The notes below the pieces were generated by a model that did no database searches, was not told where the DNA came from, and saw nothing but the letters and a program-made list of their open reading frames with translations. Below, in pieces: positions 1 to 7,025 of a stretch of 64,000 nt of DNA; the first letter of the stretch is position 1; each line of letters opens with the position of its first letter. Origin of the DNA: Pseudoruegeria sp039972875 (GTDB lineage: Bacteria; Pseudomonadota; Alphaproteobacteria; Rhodobacterales; Rhodobacteraceae); NCBI GenBank assembly GCA_039972875.1, contig JBDWMA010000034.1, forward strand, positions 15,532 to 79,531. Direction: 5' to 3'. A program made the position numbers and the translations under genes.

Positions 1-17
1 AAGGCAAGAAGAAGTAA
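1..17 (+). CDS. rplF: 3' end of rplF (ribosomal protein L6), partial
   Basis: The first bases read in frame as Gly-Lys-Lys-Lys-stop, with TAA at 15-17. A lysine-rich tail just before rplR fits the C-terminus of L6, which precedes L18 in bacterial spc operons. Only five codons are visible, so the identity rests on gene order. The rplR start lies 11 bases after the stop, with a GGACCCAGGAA ribosome-binding region between. Confidence 0.55.
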
Positions 18-28
18 GGACCCAGGAA

Positions 29-388
29 ATGGCAAACAGCAAAAGAACTCTGTTTCTGAAGCGCCGCCTGCGCGTTCGGAACAAACTCAAGAAACGGAAC
101 CCCGGTGGCGTACGCCTTTCGGTGCACCGTTCAAACAAGAACATCAGCGTCCAGCTGATCGACGATACTCAGGGCGTTACTATTGCGTCAGCGTCTTCTC
201 TCGAGAAGGATCTGGGAATCGTGGGCAAGAACAACATCGAAGCTGCAACAAAAGTGGGTACAGCTATTGCTGAGCGCGCTAAAGCGGCTGGTGTTGAAAA
301 TTGCTACTTCGATCGTGGTGGCTTCCTCTTCCACGGTAAAGTGAAGGCCTTGGCCGACGCAGCTCGTGAAGGTGGTCTGAAGTTCTAA
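29..388 (+). CDS. rplR: 50S ribosomal protein L18
   Basis: 119 aa, the usual L18 length. L18 binds 5S rRNA with L5 and L25 in the central protuberance of the large subunit. The protein has the basic N-terminal tail (KRTLFLKRRLRVRNKLKK), the LSVHRSNKNISVQLIDD strand segment and the C-terminal FDRGGFLFHGKVKALADAAREGGLKF block typical of the family. The ATG at 29 follows a purine-rich GGACCCAGGAA. It sits between L6 and S5 as in other spc operons and is presumably co-transcribed with them. Confidence 0.97.
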   Translation: MANSKRTLFLKRRLRVRNKLKKRNPGGVRLSVHRSNKNISVQLIDDTQGVTIASASSLEKDLGIVGKNNIEAATKVGTAIAERAKAAGVENCYFDRGGFLFHGKVKALADAAREGGLKF

Positions 389-497
389 ACAGTGCGGGCG
401 GCGCATGCGTCGCCCCGATGATCCGGGCCCTGATTTCGGTCAGGGCACCAGGATTGGACATTCGGCGCTATTGCGCCTCTAATTTAAGGAATGCCAC

Positions 498-1076
498 ATG
501 GCAGAACGTGAAAACCGTCGGGGAAATCGTCGCGACCGCGAAGAGACACCTGAATTCGCAGATCGTTTGGTTGCGATCAACCGCGTATCTAAAACTGTAA
601 AAGGCGGTAAGCGCTTTGGCTTTGCAGCTCTTGTTGTAGTCGGTGACCAAAAAGGTCGCGTGGGCTTTGGCAAAGGTAAAGCAAAAGAAGTGCCTGAGGC
701 GATCCGCAAAGCTACTGAGCAAGCGAAACGCCAAATGATCCGCGTTCCTCTGCGTGAAGGCCGGACTTTGCATCACGACGTTAAGGGCCGTCACGGCGCT
801 GGTAAAGTCGTTATGCGGACAGCCCCACAAGGTACTGGTATCATTGCTGGTGGTCCTATGCGTGCCGTATTTGAAATGCTCGGCGTCCAAGACGTTGTTG
901 CAAAATCGATTGGTTCGCAAAACCCATACAACATGATCCGCGCTACTTTGGACGGTCTGAAGAGCGAATCTTCTCCGCGTCAAGTGGCACAGCGTCGTGG
1001 CAAGAAAGTTGCTGACATCTTGAACAAAGATGATGCATCTGCACCTGCTGCTGCGCCTGCTGAAGCAGAAGCGTAA
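498..1076 (+). CDS. rpsE: 30S ribosomal protein S5
   Basis: 192 aa. S5 lies at the mRNA entry side of the small subunit and contributes to decoding fidelity. The protein has a charged N-terminal extension, the double-stranded RNA-binding segment with GFAALVVVGDQKGRVGFGKGKA at about residues 45-65, and the C-terminal half with GGPMRAVFEMLGVQDVVAKSIGSQNPYNMIRA. The Ala/Pro/Glu-rich tail (ASAPAAAPAEAEA) is a common alphaproteobacterial extension. The ATG at 498 follows AAGGAATGCCAC. The stop lies 12 bases before rpmD. Confidence 0.97.
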   Translation: MAERENRRGNRRDREETPEFADRLVAINRVSKTVKGGKRFGFAALVVVGDQKGRVGFGKGKAKEVPEAIRKATEQAKRQMIRVPLREGRTLHHDVKGRHGAGKVVMRTAPQGTGIIAGGPMRAVFEMLGVQDVVAKSIGSQNPYNMIRATLDGLKSESSPRQVAQRRGKKVADILNKDDASAPAAAPAEAEA

Positions 1077-1088
1077 GGAGACGGACAC

Positions 1089-1277
1089 ATGGCTAAAACA
1101 ATCGTTGTTAAACAGATCGGTTCACCGATCCGTCGACCCGCCAAACAGCGTCAAACGCTGATCGGTCTGGGTCTGAACAAGATGCACAAAACCCGTGAGT
1201 TGGAAGATACACCTTCCATTCGTGGCATGGTCAATAAGATCTCGCATCTGGTAGAGATCATCGAAGAGCGCGGCTAA
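1089..1277 (+). CDS. rpmD: 50S ribosomal protein L30
   Basis: 62 aa small L30, a late-assembling large-subunit protein. KTIVVKQIGSPIRRPAKQRQTLIGLGLNKMHKT is the conserved core: a beta strand, the RRPAKQRQTLIGLGL helix, then the RGMVNKISHLVEI helix. An AAGGAGACGGACAC ribosome-binding site precedes the ATG. A strong Rho-independent terminator follows directly, so transcription probably ends here instead of continuing into rplO as in most bacteria. Confidence 0.96.
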   Translation: MAKTIVVKQIGSPIRRPAKQRQTLIGLGLNKMHKTRELEDTPSIRGMVNKISHLVEIIEERG

Positions 1278-1301
1278 GCCGTCCCTTTGGTACTTTTCTA
1301 G

Positions 1302-1340
1302 AAAATGCTCCGCTGTTCGCAGCGGGGCATTTTTCGTTTT
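1302..1340 (+). terminator. Rho-independent terminator after rpmD
   Basis: The stem AAAATGCTCCGCTG (1302-1315) with a TTCG tetraloop and CAGCGGGGCATTTTT (1320-1334), then CGTTTT, is a near-perfect hairpin with a U tract. It separates rpmD from the inserted genes and from rplO. Confidence 0.93.
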
Positions 1341-1815
1341 AAGAATAAGATGACTGGGTGTTTGTGTTGGCTGTTTTTCTGGATGCGTCAATGCGGATCG
1401 CAAAAACTACCAATTGAAAAATGAACGATAGTTCACTGCTTAGAGTGATCACCCAATTACGCGATATCTACTGATTGAAGTTAGTCGATGTGTTTATTCG
1501 ACAAAAATAGAAACTATCCATTTTGATCCGAAAATTTTCAATGATTTCTACTGGTGATTGCGTCAACATGTCGGAGGGAAGTGAGTAATTACACCGATCA
1601 ATGATGAATTGATTGAGTATAACTGGGGTTTTCTAGCCGCACATTTTTTGATCTTTGAGGTGGTGGGGGTGTATCTGAATTATGCATCCAATGCATACCG
1701 GGTCGACCAAAAATATGGGGTGTAGATGGCACAAACTAACCCTAGATACAGGTCAACCGGGAAAGAGCGAACGACTCGCAGACACCCGTATATCTGATCC
1801 TGAAGGACACACCAA
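1341..1815. other. AT-rich gene-free stretch upstream of the DUF1127 gene
   Basis: I see no convincing coding sequence. The stretch is A/T-rich and should carry the promoter for the DUF1127 gene. An ATGCAT-CCA-ATGCAT double palindrome lies at 1682-1696 and could be an operator. I could not pick a clear -35/-10 pair. Confidence 0.5.
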
Positions 1816-2034
1816 ATGGCATACTCAGCTGCATATAACTCCGCCGCTGCTGGCTCTGGCCTCGCAGCACATCTTCAATCTTACGTCTCTGAATTTTTCT
1901 CAGGTTTTGCTAAACGCGCAGAATACCGGAAAATTTTGGGAGAATTCGAAAACATGTCTGACCGTGAATTGGCAGATATCGGCGTTTCGCCTTGGAGCAT
2001 TGTAGAAGTTGCACGTGAGTCCGCGGGCCTCTGA
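1816..2034 (+). CDS. DUF1127 domain protein (CcaF1-like)
   Basis: 72 aa. The C-terminal half (FAKRAEYRKILGEFENMSDRELADIGVSPWSIVEVAR) is the DUF1127/YjiS-like motif: a short arginine-rich helix followed by LSDRELADIGLSR-type residues. DUF1127 proteins are small, stress-related and proposed to bind RNA. In Rhodobacter sphaeroides the DUF1127 gene ccaF1 lies directly upstream of the CcsR small RNAs, and a similar arrangement is visible here (hairpin, then a promoter and a second hairpin). The ATG at 1816 follows GAAGGACACACCAA. RNA binding in this organism is inference. Confidence 0.88.
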   Translation: MAYSAAYNSAAAGSGLAAHLQSYVSEFFSGFAKRAEYRKILGEFENMSDRELADIGVSPWSIVEVARESAGL

Positions 2035-2062
2035 TCCGAAAACGTTGTTCGGTCTATTTCTT

Positions 2063-2097
2063 AACGCTCCGATTTGAATTCGGGGCGTTTTTGATTT
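2063..2097 (+). terminator. Rho-independent terminator after the DUF1127 gene
   Basis: AACGCTCCGA (2063-2072), a 7-base loop and TCGGGGCGTT (2080-2089) form a 10-bp stem with one G-T pair, followed by TTTGATTTT. It lies 29 bases after the DUF1127 stop. Confidence 0.85.
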
Positions 2098-2125
2098 TGG
2101 ACGACATCGGGTTCGATTGTATATT
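2097..2125 (+). promoter_or_regulatory. Predicted sigma70-type promoter of the small RNA
   Basis: TTGGAC (2097-2102), exactly 17 bases, then TATATT (2120-2125). The predicted start is near 2131-2133, just before the first sRNA hairpin. It overlaps the tail of the DUF1127 terminator, so the RNA could be made alone or by read-through from the DUF1127 gene. Confidence 0.6.
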
Positions 2126-2131
2126 AGCGCA

Positions 2132-2197
2132 TCACGGTTGTCCCCTCGAACCGTTGGTGCTGGAACACCCCGAAGACGGCTTCGGGGTGTTTTTTTG
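2132..2197 (+). ncRNA. Candidate CcsR/cuckoo-family small RNA
   Basis: About 65 nt. Hairpin 1 is ACGGTT (2134-2139), loop GTCCCCTCG, AACCGT (2149-2154), showing a C-rich CCCCUC loop. Hairpin 2 is a 12-bp perfect stem AACACCCCGAAG/CTTCGGGGTGTT (2164-2191) with an ACGG loop and seven Ts. Known context: in Rhodobacter sphaeroides the CcsR1-4 RNAs, which carry CCUCCUCCC loops, follow a DUF1127 gene, and the related 'cuckoo' RNAs are spread through Rhodobacteraceae. Position, hairpin order and C-rich loop agree; the motif is not identical, so family membership is inferred. Confidence 0.65.
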
Positions 2198-2594
2198 TTT
2201 AAGGGCACGACGTGTCGTTTCCGAGCAAGGTTATGATCTCTGACAATCATGTTGATGTTGTGGTCATCAAATTATGTAATCTACACAGACATTATCTTAA
2301 TTTGGTCGGCCATTGTGGTCTGAGACGGCTGTGTGATCCGCGTTAGTTTCTATGGATCTTATTGTGTCTCACGTTACAGACTTTTAAAACCTATAGCCCA
2401 AGGGTCGGCCTTGTCAGTCCCATCCGAACTGTTTCAGCCCTCACGGGCAGGGAGCATGGCTGAATGGTTCTGGATTGGACTTAGATCGGATGATTTGTTC
2501 TATTTGAACAGTGTCGTGTCGGCTATTGTTGGGCCCAAGAGGATTTTCCGGCGTAAATGTGGGGGATATCCAAAAACAGATTGTGGAGAGATGT
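2198..2594. other. Gene-free stretch before the GFA gene
   Basis: About 400 bases without a believable gene. The open frames here lack family features and ribosome-binding sites. The GFA promoter should lie in the second half, but I see no clear signature. Confidence 0.45.
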
Positions 2595-2975
2595 ATGTAC
2601 AGTGGATCCTGCATGTGTGGTGCGATTAGGTTTACTGTTCCGGGACCACTTGCAGCACCGACGGCGTGTCACTGCACCAAATGTCGAAAACATCATGGCC
2701 ATTATGAGGCCGGAACCGAGGTCAAGACAGCGGATTTGACCATATTTGGAGCAGAGGATTTGTCTTGGTTTCAGTCGTCTGAAAAAGTGCGCCGAGGGTT
2801 TTGCTCCAAGTGTGGGTCATCATTATTTTTTGATGCGATTTTTCGGGATTGGACCAGCATTTCAATGGGCGCCTTTGATGGGCCGACAGGGACATCTTTG
2901 GCACAACATATCTTTGTCGCGGACAAAGGCGACTATTATGAGCTGTTGGATGGGGTGCCGCAGAATGAGCATTAG
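2595..2975 (+). CDS. GFA/CENP-V family zinc-binding protein
   Basis: 126 aa, the usual size. The start at 2595 is preferred over earlier in-frame codons because GGAGAG sits at the right distance and the protein then begins directly with the family motif GSCMCGAIRF. Zinc ligands visible are CMCG, CHCTKCR, and CSKCGSSLFF near residue 75. The SISMGAFDGP segment is also typical. The family was first described as glutathione-dependent formaldehyde-activating enzyme, but most members have unknown substrates, so only the fold is assigned. It lies inside the insertion that splits rpmD from rplO. Confidence 0.88.
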   Translation: MYSGSCMCGAIRFTVPGPLAAPTACHCTKCRKHHGHYEAGTEVKTADLTIFGAEDLSWFQSSEKVRRGFCSKCGSSLFFDAIFRDWTSISMGAFDGPTGTSLAQHIFVADKGDYYELLDGVPQNEH

Positions 2976-3089
2976 CTCATCAAGATTAGTTGCATAGTTA
3001 ATGAATTTATTAATTGTTAGCCATACAAGAATTTGAAATCACCTTATGGTAGAAGGGTAGCGCATTTCATTTAAGTTAGGATGTCTCAA

Positions 3090-3274
3090 ATGAAAGAGTT
3101 AATTTGACTGTTTCTCTTGTGTTACTGCCGATCGGGGGAATTTCAGCTCCACTAGACAAAATGTTTGGTGAGGAAGTTTCCGTTTATGAGCATGGAGGAG
3201 GCTGTCGGAAATCTTCACCTGCGGGAGAAAGTTGTTATATGCAAACATCTGTTGGCAAAGTTCATTGCCATTGA
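3090..3274 (+). pseudogene. Small secreted Cys/His-rich peptide gene with a broken start
   Basis: From 3104 one frame reads LTVSLVLLPIGGISA, then a short mature part ending GGGCRKSSPAGESCYMQ...GKVHCH and a TGA at 3272-3274. This resembles small exported YHYH-like peptides ending in a Cys/His motif. The natural start ATG AAA GAG TTA at 3090 is one base out of frame. One extra T in the run at 3103-3105 would give MKELILTVSLVLLPIGG, a good signal peptide. Either the gene carries a 1-base deletion, or the sequence has an error there, or TTG at 3104 is used without a clear ribosome-binding site. Function unknown. Confidence 0.55.
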
Positions 3275-3298
3275 GTTAATAACCTCTGTGGTTTGATC

Positions 3299-3327
3299 TT
3301 GCAGGAAACAAAGGTTCGGCGTATACG
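3299..3327 (+). promoter_or_regulatory. Predicted promoter for rplO-secY-adk
   Basis: TTGCAG (3299-3304), 17 bases, TATACG (3322-3327). A new promoter is expected because rpmD ends in a strong terminator. It would give a leader of about 90 nt before rplO. Confidence 0.5.
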
Positions 3328-3423
3328 CCCCCGGTGGTCACATGTGTGGCCAAGAATCAATTGCAAAAGCCGTGTTTGTCCACTTCCGTCGCTGGAGGGC
3401 AGTTCCGGCAGAGGAGAAGCGAC

Positions 3424-3897
3424 ATGAAACTTAATGAACTTCGCGATAACGCGGGCGCTACCAAAGCAAAAAAACGCATCGGTCGTGGTCCCGGTTCCGG
3501 CACAGGTAAAACTGGTGGCCGTGGTATCAAAGGTCAGAAATCCCGTTCTGGTGTAGCGATCAAAGGATATGAAGGCGGCCAAATGCCTTTGTACCAACGT
3601 CTGCCAAAGCGTGGCTTCAATAAGCCAAACCGCAAAGCTTTCTCTGTTGTGAACTTGGGCCTGATCCAGAAATTCATCGACGAAGGTAAAATCGACGTTA
3701 AGGCCGTGATCGACGAGGATGCATTGGTTGCCTCCGGTCTGATCCGCCGCAAAAAAGACGGCATCCGGGTTCTGTCCAAAGGCGAAATCACTTCCAAAGT
3801 TGAGATTTCTGTCACTGGCGCATCCAAGTCCGCTGTAGAAGCCGTTGCCAAAGCAGGCGGCTCTCTCACGGTCACAACCGCGGCAGCCGCTGAATAA
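3424..3897 (+). CDS. rplO: 50S ribosomal protein L15
   Basis: 157 aa, standard length. L15 is needed for late large-subunit assembly. The start MKLNELRDNAGATKAKKRIGRGPGSG is the canonical L15 N-terminus, preceded by GAGGAGAAGCGAC, so the longer in-frame extension upstream is rejected. The Gly-rich loop GKTGGRGIKGQKSRSG and FEGGQMPLYQRLPKRGF-type block (here YEGGQMPLYQRLPKRGF) are present. It is separated from rpmD by 2.1 kb and heads its own transcription unit with secY. Confidence 0.97.
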   Translation: MKLNELRDNAGATKAKKRIGRGPGSGTGKTGGRGIKGQKSRSGVAIKGYEGGQMPLYQRLPKRGFNKPNRKAFSVVNLGLIQKFIDEGKIDVKAVIDEDALVASGLIRRKKDGIRVLSKGEITSKVEISVTGASKSAVEAVAKAGGSLTVTTAAAAE

Positions 3898-3948
3898 GCT
3901 CTTGTGAGCGGCCACTGTGCCGCTTACATATTCAACAGTTTTCCAAGC

Positions 3949-3986
3949 GCCGCCGGATCCGGGAAACGGACCCGGCGGTGTTTTCG
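3949..3986 (+). terminator. Terminator-like hairpin between rplO and secY
   Basis: CCGCCGGATCCG (3950-3961) can pair with CGGACCCGGCGG, with one mismatch, followed by TGTTTTCG. It may cut read-through so that secY is made at a lower level than L15. Confidence 0.6.
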
Positions 3987-4002
3987 TTAGAAAGAGGGCC
4001 TA

Positions 4003-5358
4003 ATGGCATCTGCAGCAGAGCAAATGGCGGCAAACATGAGCTGGGGGGCCTTTGGTAAGGCCACCGAACTCCGTTCCCGCATCTTCTTCACCCTTGGGCT
4101 TTTGGTCGTTTATCGACTTGGCACATATATTCCGGTTCCGGGGATCGACGGCAATGCGCTGCGCGACTTCATGGAGCAGGCGAGCGCGGGGATTGGGGGC
4201 ATTCTGAACATGTTCACCGGTGGCGCGATCAGCCGGATGGGTATTTTTGCTCTGGGCATCATGCCGTATATTTCAGCTTCGATTATTGTGCAGCTTTTGA
4301 CGGCGATGGTTCCATCCCTTGAGCAGCTCAAGAAAGAGGGCGATGCAGGTCGCAAAAAGATCAATCAATACACACGGTACGGGACGGTATTCCTCGCGAC
4401 GTTCCAAGCCTATGGTTTGGCCGTTTCTCTTGAGGCAGGTGACCTCGTCACAGATCCGGGCTGGTATTTCCGGGCTGCGACAGTTGTTACCCTGGTCGGT
4501 GGGACCATGTTCCTGATGTGGTTGGGTGAGCAAATCACGGCCCGCGGTATTGGTAATGGTATTTCACTTATCATCTTCGTTGGTATTATTGCTGAGGTGC
4601 CCGCTGCATTGATCCAATTCTTGTCTCAGGGACGGTCTGGCGCGATTTCACCAGTAGTGATCATTGGTGTCATGGCGATGATGGTCGCGCTCATTGCCTT
4701 TGTGGTGTTTATGGAACGCGCATTGCGTAAGATCCATATTCAATACCCCCGTCGTCAGGTGGGCATGAAGGTCTATGATGGCGGAACAAGCCATTTGCCG
4801 ATCAAAGTGAACCCGGCCGGTGTTATTCCCGCGATTTTTGCGAGCTCTCTGTTGCTTTTGCCAACCACGCTTGCAACGTTTTCTGGTGGCACCACTGGTC
4901 CTGTTATGTCGACAATTTTGGCATACTTTGGCCCGGGACAGGCGCTGTACCTTTTGTTCTTTACCGCGATGATCGTGTTCTTTACTTATTTTTATACCTA
5001 CAACGTTGCGTTTAAGACCGACGATGTTGCGGATAATCTAAAAAACCAGAATGGCTTTATTCCGGGTATTCGCCCAGGCAAAAAGACCGCTGAGTATCTC
5101 GATTATGTCGTGACACGCGTTCTTGTTCTTGGTGCAGGTTATCTTGCGGCAGTTTGTCTCCTTCCCGAGATTCTTCGCGCGCAATTATCCATTCCCTTCT
5201 ACTTTGGCGGTACATCCGTGTTGATCGTCGTATCCGTCGTTATGGATACCATTCAGCAGGTTCAGTCCCACATGTTGGCACACCAGTATGAAGGTCTGAT
5301 TGAAAAATCGCAGCTGCGCGGCAAACGACGCGGCAAAAAAGGGACGGCTAGACGATGA
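4003..5358 (+). CDS. secY: Preprotein translocase subunit SecY
   Basis: 451 aa, ten predicted membrane spans. SecY is the protein-conducting channel of the inner membrane and works with SecE, SecG and SecA. Visible family features are RIFFTLGLLVVYRLGTYIPVPGI at the N-terminus, MGIFALGIMPYISASIIVQL in the plug/TM2 region, the cytoplasmic loop YPRRQVGMKVYDGGTSHLPIKVN, and NGFIPGIRPGKKT before the last spans. It overlaps adk by 4 bases (ATGA), so translation is probably coupled. Confidence 0.98.
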   Translation: MASAAEQMAANMSWGAFGKATELRSRIFFTLGLLVVYRLGTYIPVPGIDGNALRDFMEQASAGIGGILNMFTGGAISRMGIFALGIMPYISASIIVQLLTAMVPSLEQLKKEGDAGRKKINQYTRYGTVFLATFQAYGLAVSLEAGDLVTDPGWYFRAATVVTLVGGTMFLMWLGEQITARGIGNGISLIIFVGIIAEVPAALIQFLSQGRSGAISPVVIIGVMAMMVALIAFVVFMERALRKIHIQYPRRQVGMKVYDGGTSHLPIKVNPAGVIPAIFASSLLLLPTTLATFSGGTTGPVMSTILAYFGPGQALYLLFFTAMIVFFTYFYTYNVAFKTDDVADNLKNQNGFIPGIRPGKKTAEYLDYVVTRVLVLGAGYLAAVCLLPEILRAQLSIPFYFGGTSVLIVVSVVMDTIQQVQSHMLAHQYEGLIEKSQLRGKRRGKKGTARR

Positions 5359-5930
5359 ACATTATTTTGCTTGGACCACCGGGCGCTGGCAAAGGCACTC
5401 AGGCGGCAAAGCTCGTGGATGAGCGCAACATGATCCAACTTTCGACTGGGGATATGCTGCGTGCGGCACGGACCTCTGGGACAGAGATGGGCCAAAAGGT
5501 TGCAGCCATTATGGACGCCGGCGAGCTTGTGACCGATGAGATTGTAATCGGTTTGATTGCGGAAAAGCTGGACGGTGAGCAAGCTGGTGGTTTCATCTTT
5601 GATGGGTTTCCACGGACATTGGCTCAGGCAGATGCTTTGGGTGCGCTTCTGGCGTCGAAAGGGCAGGGGCTGGACGCTGTCATCGAATTGGGTGTGGATG
5701 ACGAGGTTTTGGTTGGCCGCATTGTGAACCGCGCCAAAGAGGCCGCTGAGGCTGGTCAACCTGTTCGTGCGGACGACAATGCCGAAAGCCTGAAGGTTCG
5801 CCTGATGGAATACTATAAAAAGACCTCTCCGTTGATTGGATATTATTTTGCCAAAGGCGATTTGAGTTCAGTTGATGGCCTTGGAGAAATTGAAGAAGTC
5901 GCAGCCGCGATTTCCGATGTTTTAAAGTAA
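5355..5930 (+). CDS. adk: Adenylate kinase (short form)
   Basis: 191 aa. Catalyses ATP + AMP to 2 ADP in the cytosol. The P-loop GPPGAGKGTQA lies at residues 7-17, followed by the AMP-binding STGDMLRAA segment and the FDGFPRTLAQA motif. The lid is the short form (around GRIVNRA and QPVRADDN), without the zinc-finger LID of long adenylate kinases; this short type is common in alphaproteobacteria. The start overlaps the secY stop. Confidence 0.96.
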   Translation: MNIILLGPPGAGKGTQAAKLVDERNMIQLSTGDMLRAARTSGTEMGQKVAAIMDAGELVTDEIVIGLIAEKLDGEQAGGFIFDGFPRTLAQADALGALLASKGQGLDAVIELGVDDEVLVGRIVNRAKEAAEAGQPVRADDNAESLKVRLMEYYKKTSPLIGYYFAKGDLSSVDGLGEIEEVAAAISDVLK

Positions 5931-5944
5931 CTTCTGTAGATGGG

Positions 5945-6072
5945 TTGACGTTTGGGCTAAAAGCCCATAATTCACGCCAACTCAATTGAGAATCGGATTG
6001 CGCCAATGGATTCGCTGTTGGCTTGATCTAAATAGAATTCAGCAGTGGCCCGATGGTTCAACACCTTCGGGC
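5945..6072 (+). promoter_or_regulatory. Structured leader and possible promoter upstream of rpsM
   Basis: The 200-base gap before rpsM holds two hairpins: TGGGCT-AAA-AGCCCA (5953-5967) and GCCCGA (6048-6053) pairing with TCGGGC (6067-6072). TTGACG at 5945-5950 could be a -35 element, with a poor -10 (TAATTC) 17 bases on. A structured leader before a TTG-started rpsM suggests translational autocontrol, but no binding site is recognised. Confidence 0.35.
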
Positions 6073-6131
6073 TTCCGTTGTGAAAAAAGGTTCTGGTACT
6101 ACGGAACCGCAACGCAAAAGGAAAATGACAC

Positions 6132-6500
6132 TTGGCACGTATTGCTGGCGTTAACCTCCCAACAGGTAAACGCGTCCCTATCGCCCTGACCTATATCACT
6201 GGTATCGGTTCCACCTCCGCTAAAGAGATCTGCGAATCTGTAGGCATCGAATCCACACGTCGTGTGAATGAGCTGTCCGACGCAGAGATCCTGTCCATTC
6301 GTGAGCACATCGATGCGACTTACACCGTTGAAGGTGACCTGCGTCGAGAAGTTCAGATGAACATCAAACGCTTGATGGATCTTGGTTGCTACCGTGGCCT
6401 GCGTCACCGTCGTAATCTGCCTGTTCGCGGTCAGCGGACTCACACCAACGCTCGTACTCGCAAAGGCCCTGCACGGGCTATTGCTGGTAAGAAGAAGTAA
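6132..6500 (+). CDS. rpsM: 30S ribosomal protein S13 (TTG start)
   Basis: 122 aa. S13 forms the small-subunit head and contacts the P-site tRNA and L5. ARIAGVNLPTGKRVPIALTYITGIG is the canonical N-terminus, followed by YRGLRHRRNLPVRGQRTHTNARTRKGP. No ATG in frame fits: the nearby ATG at 6125 is in another frame. TTG at 6132, preceded by AAAAGGAAAATGACAC, is therefore the start. A TTG start is unusual for an abundant ribosomal protein. rpsK follows after 15 bases. Confidence 0.95.
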   Translation: MARIAGVNLPTGKRVPIALTYITGIGSTSAKEICESVGIESTRRVNELSDAEILSIREHIDATYTVEGDLRREVQMNIKRLMDLGCYRGLRHRRNLPVRGQRTHTNARTRKGPARAIAGKKK

Positions 6501-6515
6501 GGGAGGGTTTGATTA

Positions 6516-6905
6516 ATGGCACGCGAAAAAACTCGTACTAAGAAAAAAGAACGCAAGAATATCGCCTCCGGCGTTGCTCACGTGAACTCTTCTTTCAATA
6601 ACACAAAAATCCTGATCTCTGACGTTCAGGGCAATGCGATTTCTTGGTCCTCCGCAGGTACCATGGGCTTTAAAGGCTCTCGGAAATCCACGCCTTACGC
6701 GGCTCAGATGGCTGCAGAAGATGCAGGCAAAAAAGCTCAGGATCACGGCGTCAAAACACTGGAAGTCGAAGTTCAGGGTCCGGGTTCCGGTCGTGAATCG
6801 GCTCTGCGCGCATTGGCTGCTATCGGTTTCAACATCACATCTATCCGTGACGTTACTCCAATTGCTCACAACGGCTGCCGCCCACCAAAACGCCGCCGCG
6901 TTTAA
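6516..6905 (+). CDS. rpsK: 30S ribosomal protein S11
   Basis: 129 aa. S11 lies on the platform of the small subunit, next to the mRNA exit. Recognised by NIASGVAHVNSSFNNTKILISD, GFKGSRKSTPYAAQMAAEDAGKKA, the GPGSGRESALRAL loop and the terminal DVTPIAHNGCRPPKRRRV. GGGAGGGTTTGATT precedes the ATG. A terminator-like hairpin follows before rpoA. Confidence 0.97.
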   Translation: MAREKTRTKKKERKNIASGVAHVNSSFNNTKILISDVQGNAISWSSAGTMGFKGSRKSTPYAAQMAAEDAGKKAQDHGVKTLEVEVQGPGSGRESALRALAAIGFNITSIRDVTPIAHNGCRPPKRRRV

Positions 6906-6923
6906 GACCTACGTTTTTGTAGT

Positions 6924-6956
6924 CGGGCTACGAGATCCTCGTGGCCCGTCTTTTCG
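6924..6956 (+). terminator. Terminator-like hairpin between rpsK and rpoA
   Basis: CGGGCTACGAG (6924-6934), 2-3 base loop, CTCGTGGCCCG (6937-6947), then TCTTTTCG. An 11-bp stem with one G-T pair and a short U tract. Partial termination here would lower rpoA relative to rpsK. Confidence 0.65.
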
Positions 6957-7025
6957 TCATTTGACACCCTCGGGCGTTCCCCGTTCTGGACATGGGCTGG
7001 GAACAAGTATGGAGGCGACACATCC

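Noticed and set aside
468..1088. Long open frame of 206 codons opposite rpsE
   Set aside because: It is antisense to a clear ribosomal protein gene and has no family features.
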